DNA of 64,000 nt. It comes from Symsagittifera roscoffensis (Eukaryota > Xenacoelomorpha > Acoela > Convolutidae). Each line of letters begins with the position of its first letter. The first letter of the stretch is position 1. The DNA lies in assembly GCF_963678635.1 (NCBI RefSeq), contig NC_087063.1, forward strand, positions 3,014,580-3,078,579. Direction: 5' to 3'. Made by a program: the position numbers and the translations under genes. This document shows positions 10,101-23,400 of this stretch, in pieces. The notes under the pieces were generated by a model. That model saw only the letters and a program-made list of their open reading frames with translations. It had not been told where the DNA came from and made no database searches.

Positions 10101-10951
10101 GAAGTCCAGAGTTGCTTTTTGGATCTAGCCAGCATACAACTGCAATTGACATGTGGAGTGCTGGGTGTATTTTGGGGGAGTTGTTGTCGCATAAACCTCT
10201 GCTGCCGGGAAAGACGGAGTTGCAACAGATTGATCTTATTGTTAACTTGTTAGGTATGATTTAAGGATGTACTTATGGGAAGAAGATGAAACGTGTGTTA
10301 GATGGCGTATGTCTTTCGAACCTGCTTTTCGGCTTATTCAGCATCATTTAGCACAAAAGTAGTAGGATGAAAACTGAATTTTTTGAGGTCTGTTGTTCTA
10401 TATATAGTCTATAGCTGTTTTTGAATATAGGCTTACTTCAGATTCATTTGCATGTTAAAAACACTTGCTGTTGTTTAAGGAACACCATCTTCTAAGATCT
10501 GGCCAAGTTTCGACGAGTTACCGGTGATCAAAAAAGTGACGTTGAAAAGACAGCCTTATAACAACCTGAAACAGAAGGTGAAATCCATAATTTTTAATTT
10601 TTTTTGAAGCAGTACTGGGAACTGAAGTAGCGTTGGGATGTTTTTTAGTTCTCCTGGGTTTCGGAGAGTGGTCTGTTCCTGATGAATTCTTTACTCATGT
10701 ACAATCCAGACAGAAGATCAAGTGCTGAAGATGCCCTGATGAGTTCCTATTTCAGAGAACACCCTCTTCCCTCGGACCCCTCCATGATGTCCACGTTCCC
10801 CGAGTATCGCAACAAACAACGCTCTGCTAATCAGTCGGAATCGAAAACAAATTCATCCACTAGTTCAGCCTCGAAAAGTAAAAGAAAGAACGAAGACTTT
10901 GAATCAAAACAATCCAAACAGCTGAAATCTGAGCAGAATTTGTTTCGTTGA
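7160..10951 (+). CDS. CDK10: CDK10 (PISSLRE-type cyclin-dependent kinase), six exons, nested in NSRP1 intron
   Basis: The exons are 7160-7316, 7874-8065, 8492-8703, 9926-10253, 10480-10577 and 10649-10951. All junction phases match. The product is about 429 aa, against about 360 in human. Kinase landmarks: [20 protein letters not shown] (P-loop), VALKKVRM (ATP-binding Lys), PISGLREI (the PISSLRE cyclin-binding helix, one residue changed), [10 protein letters not shown] (catalytic loop), DFGLAR, and [15 protein letters not shown] with the T-loop Thr. The C-lobe has GTPSSKIWP and [14 protein letters not shown]10 pairs with cyclin M, phosphorylates ETS2 and acts in transcription, cell cycle and ciliary control. 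The N-terminus carries about 50 extra acidic/Ser-rich residues encoded by exon 1; its ATG follows a TTTTCAG at 7107 and a three-codon uORF at 7116. The Ser/Lys-rich tail (SKSKRKNE) looks nuclear. Confidence 0.95.
8972..9795. repeat. Dispersed repeat family, copies 2 and 3, in CDK10 intron 3
   Basis: Two neighbouring copies lie here, about 8972-9440 and about 9445-9795. The second starts at the internal AAGGCAAACTCCACAA block. Both carry the CGAAAA(A/T)(C/T)GTGATC.. CTTCTA(A/G)TTTCGAAA block, TTTCCCAGCG(A/G)AATAAAAG, and a terminal CCAACTGTC(T/A)GT(T/C)GGCTATG. They inflate the third CDK10 intron to 1.2 kb. Confidence 0.7.
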
Positions 10952-11069
10952 TTTTTTATGAGTTGAATTGATGTTATTATAGAAAAAATTAAACCGAAAC
11001 ATTTTTTTGATACCATTGATTAATGATTTAAACTTTCACGAAAAATTATTGTAGCCTCGGCAAGAGCGA

Positions 11070-11075
11070 AATAAA
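11070..11075 (+). terminator. Candidate CDK10 poly(A) signal
   Basis: A canonical AATAAA lies about 120 nt after the CDK10 stop. If used, CDK10 mRNA ends inside the NSRP1 intron, well before the satellite array. Confidence 0.45.
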
Positions 11076-11339
11076 CGCAAATATTGCTTAAAATTACGGT
11101 AAAAATTGCAATATTGAACGTGTTGAAAGTCTTGAAGAATTGGGCGCCATAATTTGATTGGTCTGCACACATCAATTAAACTGGCAAAAAGCTCGTGAGT
11201 GTTTCATTACATCACACGCACTATCGCTTTCTCTCTTTCGCCTGTATTCAACTCGTGTGTCTTCAGTGTTCTTTTTAAGAGTAATTAATGTAGTGAAGAC
11301 TCTAATATTGATCTTGATGATTTGTTTTTTTTTTTCAGA

Positions 11340-11545
11340 AAAAAAATCTTAAAATGTTCTTATAACCACAGTTGTGCATTCTTACATATTAATGCTTTTA
11401 TGAATGCACTTAGTTTTATATGCACTTTTTGAGTTTAATTGAAATTCTTCTGCTGAAAGTCACGTATATGGCACTCTCCAAAAACGAACGTGGAAGTGGC
11501 GCGAAAAAACGTGAAAGATTTCTAGTTTCGAAAGTGGAATCTATT
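11340..11545. repeat. Dispersed repeat family, truncated copy 4
   Basis: This copy shares TGCATTCT.ACA.ATTAATGC and TTTATGAATGC with the copy at 59370-59745, then the GGCAC..CTCC and TTTCTAGTTTCGAAAGTGG blocks. It breaks off just before the satellite array begins. Confidence 0.55.
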
Positions 11546-12129
11546 ATCTATCTATTATATGTTTAAATTCGGGCTTCACCATCTCGCCATGTTTAAGCTT
11601 TTTCAACGTATTATTTTTGCATATTTTTTAACATATGAGTGAAAATGTTTCTCATAATATTCCCTCGTGGGCAATATGGCCAGTAATCTGTGTTACAATC
11701 ACCAGGGAAATAAAATCTGATGCGCGTTAATCCATCTCTACTTGATGTTGCGATTTTCATGACGTATCCACAAAGGAGTGAAAAATTTTCTCATAATTTT
11801 CCCTCGTGGGCAATATGGCCTGTATTCTGTGTCATATAATCACCAGGGAAATGAAATATGCTGCGCGTTAATCCATCGCTACTTGATGTTGCGATTTTCA
11901 TGACGTATCCACATATGAGTGAAAATGTTTCCCATTTTTTTCCCTCGTGGGCAATATGGTCTGTAATGTGTCATATAATCACCAGGGAAAAAATATGTTG
12001 CGTGTAAATCCATCGCTATTTGATGTTGCGCGTTTTTTGTGACGTATCCACATATGAGTGAAAATGTTTCTCATAATATTCCCTCGTGGGCAATATGGCC
12101 TGTATTGGGTCAAATAATCACCAGGGAAA

Positions 12130-15100
12130 TGAAATATGCTGCGTGCTAATCCATCGCTACTTGATGTTGCAATTTTCATGAAGTATCCACAAATGAGTGA
12201 AAATGTTTCTCATAATATTCCCTCGTGGGAAACTTGGCCTGATTTCTGTGTCATAAAATCACCAGGGAAATATAATATTTTGCGTGTTAATCCATCGCTA
12301 CTTGATGTTGCAATTTTCATGAAGTATCCACAAATGAGTGAAAATGTTTCGCATATTATTTCCTCGTGGGCAAAATGGCCGGTATTCTGTGTCATATAAT
12401 CAGCAGGGAAATAAAACCTGCTGCGTCTGAATCCATCTCTACTTGATGTTGCGATTTTCATGAGGTATCCACAAATGAGTGAAAATGTTTCTCATAATAT
12501 TCCCTCGTGGGAAACATGGCCTGTTTTCTGTGTCATAAAATCACCAGGGAAATATAATATTTTGCGTGTTAATCCATCGCTACTTGATGTTGCAATTTTC
12601 ATGAAGTATCCACAAATGAGTGAAAATGTTTCTCATAATTTTCCCTCGTGGGCAATATGGCCTGTATTCTGTGTCATATAATCACCAGGGAAATAAAATA
12701 TGCCGCGCGTTAATCCATTGCTACTTGATGTTGCGATTTTCATGACGTATCCAACTATAATTGGAAATGTTTCTTATATTTTTCCCTCGTGGGCAATATG
12801 GTCTGTATTGTCAAAAAATCACCAGGGAAATAAAATATGCTGCGTGTTAATCCATCGCTACTTGATGTTGCGCGTTTTTCATGACGTATCGACATATGAG
12901 TGAAAGTGTTTCTCATAATATTCCCTCGTGGGCAATATGGCCTGTATTGTGTTATATAATCTCCAGGGAAATGAACTATGCTGCGTGTTAATCCATCACT
13001 ACTTGATGTTGCGTTTTTCATGACGTATCCACAAATGAGTGTAAATGTTTCTCATAATATTCGCTCGTGGGAAATATGGCCTGTAGTTTGTGTCATCTTA
13101 TCGCCTGGGTAATATAATATGCTGCGTGTTAATCCATCGCTACTTGATGTTGCAATGTTCATGAAGTATCCACAACTGAGTGAAATTGTTTCTCATAATA
13201 TTCCCCCGTGGGCAATATGGCCGGTATTCTGTGTCATATAATCACCAGGGAAATAAAATCTGCTGCGTGTTAATCCATCTCTACTTGATGTTGCGATTTT
13301 CATGAGGTATCCACAAATGAGTGAAAATGTTTCTCATAATATCCCCTCGTGGGCAATATGGCCGGTATTCTGTGTAAGCACCAGGGAAGTATAATATGCT
13401 GCGTGTTAATCCAACGCTACTTGATGTTGCGATTTTCATGACGTATCCACAAATGAGTGAAAATGTTTCTCATATTATTTCCTCGTGGGCAATATGGCCG
13501 GTATTCTGTGTCATATTATCACCAGGGAAATAAAATCTGCTGCGTCTGAATCCATCTCTACTTGATGTTGCGATTTTCATGAGGTATCCACAAATGAGTG
13601 AAAATGTTTCTCATAATTTTCCCTCGTGGGCAATATGGCCTGTATTCTGTGTCATATAATCACCAGGGAAATAAAATATGCTGCGCGTTAATCCATCGCT
13701 ACTTGATGTTGCGATTTTCATGACGTATCCAAATATAATTGAAAATGTTTCTTATGTTTTTCCCTCGTGGGCAATATGGTCTGTATTGTCAAAAAATTAC
13801 CAGGGAAATAAAATATGCTGCGTGTTAATCCATCGCTACTTGATGTTGCGCGTTTTTCATGACGTATCGACATATGAGTGAAAGTGTTTCTCATAATATT
13901 CCCTCGTGGGCAATATGGCCTGTATTGTGTTATATAATCTCCAGGGAAATGAACTATGCTGCGTGTTAATCCATCACTACTTGATGTTGCGGTTGCGTTT
14001 TTCATGACGTATCCACAAATGAGTGAAAATGTTTCGCATATTATTTCCTCGTGGGCAATATGGCCGGTATTCTGTGTCATATAATCACCAGGGAAATAAA
14101 ATCTGCTGCGTCTGAATCCATCTCTACTTGATGTTGCGATTTTCATGAGGTATCCACAAATGAGTGAAAATGTTTCTCATAATATTCCCTCGTGGGAAAC
14201 ATGGCCTGTTTTCTGTGTCATAAAATCACCAGGGAAATATAATATTTTGCGTGTTAATCCATCGCTACTTGATGTTGCAATTTTCATGAAGTATCCACAA
14301 ATGAGTGAAAATGTTTCTCATAATTTTCCCTCGTGGGCAATATGGCCTGTATTCTGTGTCATATAATCACCAGGGAAATAAAATATGCCGCGCGTTAATC
14401 CATCGCTACTTGATGTTGCGATTTTCATGACGTATCCAAATATAATTGGAAATGTTTCTTATATTTTTCCCTCGTGGGCAATATGGTCTGTATTGTCAAA
14501 AAATCACCAGGGAAATGAAATATGCTGCGTGCTAATCCATCGCTACTTGATGTTGCAATTTTCATGAAGTATCCACAAATGAGTGAAAATGTTTCTCATA
14601 ATATTCCCTCGTGGGAAACATGGCCTGTTTTCTGTGTCATAAAATCACCAGGGAAATATAAAATTTTGCGTGTTAATCCATCGCTACTTGATGTTGCAAT
14701 TTTCATGAAGTATCCACAAATGAGTGAAAATGTTTCGCATATTATTTCCTCGTGGGCAATATGGCCGGTATTCTGTGTCATATAATCACCAGGGAAATAA
14801 AATCTGCTGCGTCTGAATCCATCTCTACTTGATGTTGCGATTTTCATGAGGTATCCACAAATGAGTGAAAATGTTTCTCATAATATTCCCTCGTGGGAAA
14901 CATGGCCTGTTTTCTGTGTCATAAAATCACCAGGGAAATATAATATTTTGCGTGTTAATCCATCGCTACTTGATGTTGCAATTTTCATGAAGTATCCACA
15001 AATGAGTGAAAATGTTTCTCATAATTTTCCCTCGTGGGCAATATGGCCTGTATTCTGTGTCATATAATCACCAGGGAAATAAAATATGCCGCGCGTTAAT

Positions 15101-16640
15101 CCATCGCTACTTGATGTTGCGATTTTCATGACGTATCCAAATATAATTGGAAATGTTTCTTATATTTTTCCCTCGTGGGCAATATGGTCTGTATTGTCAA
15201 AAAATCACCAGGGAAATAAAATATGCTGCGTGTTAATCCATCGCTACTTGATGTTGCGCGTTTTTCATGACGTGTCGACATATGAGTGAAAGTGTTTCTC
15301 ATAATATTCCCTCGTGGGCAATATGGCCTGTACTGTGTTATATAATCTCCAGGGAAATGAACTATGCTGCGTGTTAATCCATCACTACTTGATGTTGCGT
15401 TTTTCATGACGTATCCACAAATGAGTGTAAATGTTTCTCATAATATTCGCTCGTGGGAAATATGGCCTGTAGTCTGTGTCATCTTATCGCCAGGGTAATA
15501 TAATATGCTGCGTGTTAATCCATCGCTACTTGATGTTGCAATGTTCATGAAGTATCCACAACTGAGTGAAATTGTTTCTCATAATATTCCCCCGTGGGCA
15601 ATATGGCCGGTATTCTGTGTCATATAATCACCAGGGAAATAAAATCTGCTGCGTGTTAATCCATCTCTACTTGATGTTGCGATTTTCATGAGGTATCCAC
15701 AAATGAGTGAAAATGTTTCTCATAATATTCCCTCGTGGGCAATATGGCCGGTATTCTGTGTAAGCACCAGGGAAGTATAATATGCTGCGTGTTAATCCAA
15801 CGCTACTTGATGTTGCGATTTTCATGACGTATCCACAAATGAGTGAAAATGTTTCTCATATTATTTCCTCGTGGGCAATATGGCCGGTATTCTGTGTCAT
15901 ATTATCACCAGGGAAATAAAATCTGCTGCGTCTGAATCCATCTCTACTTGATGTTGCGATTTTCATGAGGTATCCACAAATGAGTGAAAATGTTTCTCAT
16001 AATTTTCCCTCGTGGGCAATATGGCCTGTATTCTGTGTCATATAATCACCAGGGAAATAAAATATGCTGCGCGTTAATCCATCGCTACTTGATGTTGCGA
16101 TTTTCATGACGTATCCAAATATAATTGAAAATGTTTCTTATATTTTCCCTCGTGGGCAATATGGTCTGTATTGTCAAAAAATTACCAGGGAAATCAAATA
16201 TGCTGAGTGTTAATCCATCGCTACTTGATGTTGCGCGTTTTTCATGACGTATCGACATATGAGTGAAAGTGTTTCTCATAATATTCCCTCGTGGGCAATA
16301 TGGCCTGTATTGTGTTATATAATCTCCAGGGAACTGAACTATGCTGCGTGTTAATCCATCACTACTTGATGTTGCGGTTGCGTTTTTCATGACGTATCCA
16401 CAAATGAGTGTAAATGTTTCTCATAATATTCGCTCGTGGGAAATATGGCCTGTAGTCTGTGTCATCTTATCGCCAGGGAAATATAATATGCTGCGCGTTA
16501 ATCCATCGCTACTTGATGTTGCGATTTTCATGACGTATCAAAATATAATTGAAAATGTTTCTTATATTTTTCCCTCGTGGGCAATATGGTCTGTATTGTC
16601 AAAAAATCACCAGGGAAATAAAATATGCTGCGTGTTAATC
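12130..16640. repeat. Higher-order repeats in left array (701, 1685 and 2386 bp)
   Basis: Blocks with the same order of monomer variants recur at fixed offsets. The block at 12460 recurs at 14145 (+1685) and 14846 (+2386). That at 12700 recurs at 14385 and 15086, and that at 12136 at 14522. These offsets equal about 5, 12 and 17 monomers. Confidence 0.8.
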
Positions 16641-17459
16641 CATCGCTACTTGATGTTGTGCGTTTTTCATGACGTATCGACATATGAGTGAAAGTGTTTC
16701 TCATAATATTCCCTCGTGGGCAATATGGCCTGTATTGTGTTATATTATCTCCAGGGAAATGAACTATGCTGCGTGTTAATCCATCACTACTTGATGTTGC
16801 GTTTTTCATGACGTATCCACAACTGAGTGTAAATGTTTCTCATAATATTCGCTCGTGGGAATTATGGCCTGTAGTCTGTGTCATCTTATCGCCAGGGAAA
16901 TATAATATGCTGCGTGTTAATCCATCGCAACTTGATGTTGCAATGTTCATGAAGTATCCACATTTGAGTGAAATTGTTTCTCATAATATTCCCCCGTGGG
17001 CAATATGGCCGGTATTCTGTGTCATATAATCACCAGGGAAATAAAATCTGCTGCGTGTTAATCCATCTCTACTTGATGTTGCGATTTTCATGAGGTATCC
17101 ACAAATGAGTGAAAATGTTTCTCATAATATTCCCTCGTGGGCAATATGGCCGGTATTCTGTGTAATCACCAGGGAAGTATAATATGCTGCGTGTTAATCC
17201 AACGCTACTTGATGTAGCGATTTTCATGACGTATCCAGAAATGAAAGAAAAATTTTCTCATAATATTCCCTCGTGGGCAATTTGGTCTGTATTCTGTGTC
17301 ATATAAACACTAGGGAAATAAAATATGCTGCGTGTTAATCCATCGCTACTTGCTGTTGCGATTTTCATGACGTATCCACATATGAGTGAAAATGTTACTT
17401 ATAATGTTCCCTCGTGGGCAATATGGCCTGTATTGTGTTATATAATCTCCAGGGAAATG

Positions 17460-20400
17460 AACTATGCTGCGTGTTAATCCATCACTACTTGATGTTGCGT
17501 TTTTCATGACGTATCCACAAATGAGTGTAAATGTTTCTCATAATATTCGCTCGTGGGAAATATGGCCTGTAGTCTGTGTCATCTTATCGCCAGGGAAATA
17601 TAATATGCTGCGTGTTAATCCATCGCTACTTGATGTTGCAATGTTCATGAAGTATCCACAACTGAGTGAAATTGTTTCTCATAATATTCCCCCGTGGGCA
17701 ATATGGCCGGTATTCTGTGTCATATAATCACCAGGGAAATAAAGTCTGCTGCGTGTTAATCCATCTCTACTTGATGTTGCGATTTTCATGAGGTATCCAC
17801 AAATGAGTGAAAATGTTTCTCATAATATTCCCTCGTGGGCAATATGGCCGGTATTCTGTGTCATGTAATCACCAGGGAAGTATAATATGCTGCGTGTTAA
17901 TCCAACGCTACTTGATGTTGCGATTTTCATGACGTATCCACAAATGAGTGAAAAATTTTCTCATAATATTCCCTCGTGGGCAATTTGGTCTGTATTCTGT
18001 GTCATATAAACACTAGGGAAATAAAATATGCTGCGTGTTAATCCATCGCTACTTGTTGTTGCGATTTTCATGACGTATCCACATATCAGTGAAAATGTTA
18101 CTTATAATGTTCCCTCGTGGGCAATATGGCCTGTATTGTGTCATATAATCAACAGGAAAACAAAATATGCTGCGTGTTAATCCATTACTACTTGATGTTG
18201 CGTTTTTCATGACGTATCCACATTTGAGTGAAATTGTTTCTCATAATATTCGCTCGTGGGCAATATGGCCTGTATTGTGTCATATAATCACCAGGGAAAT
18301 GAAATATGCTGCGTGTTAATCCATCGCTACTTGATGTTGCGTTTTGCATGACGTATCCACAAATGATTGAAATGTTTCTCATAATATTCCTTCGTGGGAA
18401 ATATGGCCTGTATTCTGTGTCATATAATCACCAGGATTCTAAAATCTACTGCGTGTTAATCCATCTCTACTTGATGTTGCGATTTTCATGACGTGTCCAC
18501 ATATGAGTGAAATTGTTTCTCATAATATTCCCTCGTGGGCAATATGGCCTGATTCTATTCTGTGTCATATAATCACCAGAGAACTAAAATATGCTGCGTG
18601 TGAATCCATCGCTACTTGATGTTGCGATTTTCATGACCTATCCACATATGAATGAAAAGGTTTCGCATAATATTCCCTCGTGGGCATTATGGCCTGTATT
18701 GTGTCATATAATCACCAGGGAATTAAAATATGCTGCGTGTTAATCCATTGCTACTTGATGTTGCCTTTTTCATGACGTATCCACATATGAGTGAAAATGT
18801 TTCTCATAAAAGTCCCTCGTGGGCAATATGGCCTGTATTCTGTGTCATATAATCACCAGGGAAATAAAGTCTGCTGCGTGTTAATCCATCGCTACTTGAT
18901 GTTGCGATTTTCATGACGTATCCACAAATGAATGAAAAGGTTTCTCATGATATTCCCTCGTGGGTAATATGGCCCGTATTGTGTCATATAATCACCAGGG
19001 AAACAAAATATGCTGCGTGTTAATCCATTGCTACTTGATGTTGCGTTTTTCATGACGTATCCACATATGAGTGAAAATGTTTTTCATAATATTCCCTCGT
19101 GGGCAATATGGCCGGTATTCTGTGTCATATAATCACCAGGGAAATAAAATCTGCTGCGTCTGAATCCATCTCTACTTGATGTTGCGATTTTCATGACGTA
19201 TCCACAAATGAATGAAAAGGTTTCTCATGATATTCCCTCGTGGGCAATATGGCCTGTATTGTGTCATATAATCACCAGGGAATTAAAATATGCTGCGTGT
19301 TAATCCATCGCTACTTCATGTTGCGATTTTCATGACCTATCCACATATGAATGAAAAGGTTTCGCATAATATTCCCTCGTGGGCATTATGGCCTGTATTG
19401 TGTCATATAATCACCAGGGAATTAAAATATGCTGCGTGTTAATCCATTGCTACTTGATGTTGCCTTTTTCATGACGTATCCACATATGAGTGAAAATTTT
19501 TCTCATTAAAGTCCCTCGTGGGCAATATGGCCTGTATTCTGTGTCATATAATCACCAGGGAAATAAAGTCTGCTGCGTGTTAATCCATCGCTACTTGATG
19601 TTGCGATTTTCATGACGTATCCACAAATGAATGAAAAGGTTTCTCATGATATTCCCTCGTGGGTAATATGGCCCGTATTGTGTCATATAATCACCAGGGA
19701 ATTAAAATATGCTGCGTGTTAATCCATTGCTACTTGATGTTGCCTTTTTCATGACGTATCCACATATGAGTGAAAATTTTTCTCATTAAAGTCCCTCGTG
19801 GGCAATATGGCCTGTATTCTGTGTCATATAATCGCCAGGGAAATAAAGTCTGCTGCGTGTTAATCCATCGCTACTTGATGTTGCAATGTTCATGAAGTAT
19901 CCACAACTGAGTGAAATTGTTTCTCATAATATTCCCCCGTGGGCAATATGGCCGGTATTCTGTGTCATATAATCACCAGGGAAATAAAGTCTGCTGCGTG
20001 TTAATCAATCTCTACTTGATGTTGCGATTTTCATGAGGTATCCACAAATGAGTGAAAATGTTTCTCATAATATTCCCTCGTGGGCAATATGGCCGGTATT
20101 CTGTGTCATGTAATCACCAGGGAAGTATAATATGCTGCGTGTTAATCCAACGCTACTTGATGTTGCGATTTTCATGACGTATCCACAAATGAGTGAAAAA
20201 TTTTCTCATAATATTCCCTCGTGGGCAATTTGGTCTGTATTCTGTGTCATATAAACACTAGGGAAATAAAATATGCTGCGTGTTAATCCATCGCTACTTG
20301 TTGTTGCGATTTTCATGACGTATCCACATATCAGTGAAAATGTTAATTATAATGTTCCCTCGTGGGCAATATGGCCTGTATTGTGTCATATAATCAACAG

Positions 20401-23400
20401 GAAAACAAAATATGCTGCGTGTTAATCCATTACTACTTGATGTTGCGTTTTTCATGACGTATCCACATTTGAGTGAAATTGTTTCTCATAATATTCGCTC
20501 GTGGGCAATATGGCCTGTATTGTGTCATATAATCACCAGGGAAATGAAATATGCTGCGTGTTAATCCATCGCTACTTGATGTTGCGTTTTTCATGACGTA
20601 TCCACAAATGATTGAAATGTTTCTCATAATATTCCTTCGTGGGAAATATGGCCTGTATTCTGTGTCATATAATCACCAGGAATCTAAAATCTACTGCGTG
20701 TTAATCCATCTCTACTTGATGTTGCGATTTTCATGACGTGTCCACATATGAGTGAAATTGTTTCTCATAATATTCCCTCGTGGGCAATATGGCCTGATTC
20801 TATTCTGTGTCATATAATCACCAGAGAACTAAAATATGCTGCGTGTTAATCCATCGCTACTTGATGTTGCGATTTTCATGACCTATCCACATATGAATGA
20901 AAAGGTTTCGCATAATATTCCCTCGTGGGCATTATGGCCTGTATTGTGTCATATAATCACCAGGGAATTAAAATATGCTGCGTGTTAATCCATTGCTACT
21001 TGATGTTGCGATTTTCATGACGTATCCACAAATGAATGAAAAGGTTTCTCATGATATTCCCTCGTGGGTAATATGGCCCGTATTGTGTCAAATAATCACC
21101 AGGGAAACAAAATATGCTGCGTGTTAATCCATTGCTACTTGATGTTGCGTTTTTCATGACGTATCCACATATGAGTGAAAATGTTTTTCATAATATTCCC
21201 TCGTGGGCAATATGGCCGGTATTCTGTGTCATATAATCACCAGGGAAATAAAATCTGCTGCGTCTGAATCCATCTCTACTTGATGTTGCGATTTTCATGA
21301 CGTATCCACAAATGAATGAAAAGGTTTCTCATGATATTCCCTCGTGGGCAATATGGCCTGTATTGTGTCATATAATCACCAGGGAAATAAAGTCTGCTGC
21401 GTGTTAATCCATCGCTACTTGATGTTGCGATTTTCATGACGTATCCACAAATGAATGAAAAGGTTTCTCATGATATTCCCTCGTGGGTAATATGGCCCGT
21501 ATTGTGTCATATAATCACCAGGGAAACAAAATATGCTGCGTGTTAATCCATTGCTACTTGATGTTGCGTTTTTCATGACGTATCCACATATGAGTGAAAA
21601 TGTTTTTCATAATATTCCCTCGTGGGCAATATGGCCGGTATTCTGTGTCATATAATCACCAGGGAAATAAAATCTGCTGCGTCTGAATCCATCTCTACTT
21701 GATGTTGCGATTTTCATGACGTATCCACAAATGAATGAAAAGGTTTCTCATGATATTCCCTCGTGGGCAATATGGCCTGTATTGTGTCATATAATCACCA
21801 GGGAATTAAAATATGCTGCGTGTTAATCCATCGCTACTTGATGTTGCCTTTTTCATGACGTATCCACATATGAGTGAAAATTTTTCTCATTAAAGTCCCT
21901 CGTGGGCAATATGGCCTGTATTCTGTGTCATATAATCACCAGGGAAATAAAGTCTGCTGCGTGTTAATCCATCGCTACTTGATGTTGCGATTTTCATGAC
22001 GTATCCACAAATGAATGAAAAGGTTTCTCATGATATTCCCTCGTGGGTAATATGGCCCGTATTGTGTCATATAATCACCTGGGAAACAAAATATGCTGCG
22101 TGTTAATCCATTGCTACTTGATGTTGCGTTTTTCATGACGTATCCACATATGAGTGAAAATGTTTTTCATAATATTCCCTCGTGGGCAATATGGCCGGTA
22201 TTCTGTGTCATATAATCACCAGGGAAATAAAATCTGCTGCGTCTGAATCCATCTCTACTTGATGTTGCGATTTTCATGACGTATCCACAAATGAATGAAA
22301 AGGTTTCTCATGATATTCCCTCGTGGGCAATATGGCCTGTATTGTGTCATATAATCACCAGGGAAACAAAATATGCTGCGTGTTAATCCATTGCTACTTG
22401 ATGTTGCAATTATCATGACGCATCCACATATGAGTGAACATGTTTCTCATAATATTCACTCGTGGGCAATATGGCCTGTATTCTGTGTCTCATAACACCA
22501 GGGAAATAAATTTTGCTGCGTGTTAATCCATCGCTGCTTGATGTTGCGGTATTTGTGACGTATCCACATATGAGTGAAAATGTTTCTCATAATATTCACT
22601 CGTGGGCAATATGGCTTGTATTCTGTGTCATATAATCACCAGGAAATAAAAAATGCTGCGTGTTAATCGATCGCTACTTGATGTTGCGTTTTTCATGACG
22701 TATCCACATTTGAGTGAAATTGTTTCTCACAATATTCCCTCGTGGGCAATATGGCCTGTATTGTGTCATATAATCACCAGGGAAATGAAATATGCTGCGT
22801 GTTAATCCATCGCTACTTGATGTTGCGTTTTTCATGACGTATCCACAAATGATTGAAATGTTTCTCATAATATTCCTTCGTGGGAAATATGGCCTGTATT
22901 CTGTGTCATATAATCACCAGGAATCTAAAATCTACTGCGTGTTAATCCATCTCTACTTGATGTTGCGATTTTCATGACGTGTCCACATATGAGTGAAAAT
23001 GTTTCTCATAATATTCCCTCGTGGGCAATATGGCCTGATTCTATTCTGTGTCATATAATCACCAGTGAACTAAAATATGCTGCGTGTTAATCCATCGCTA
23101 CTTGATGTTGCAATTTTCATGACCTATCCACATATGAATGAAAAGGTTTCGCATAATATTCCCTCGTGGGCATTATGGCCTGTATTGTGTCATTTAATCA
23201 CCAGGGAAACAAAATATGCTGCGTGTTAATCCATTGCTACTTGATGTTGCCTTTTTCATGACGTATCCACATATGAGTGAAAATGTTTCTCATAATAGTC
23301 CCTCGTGGGCAATATGGCCTGTATTCTGTGTCATATAATCACCAGGGAAATAAAGTCTGCTGCGTGTTAATCCATCGCTACTTGATGTTGCGATTTTCAT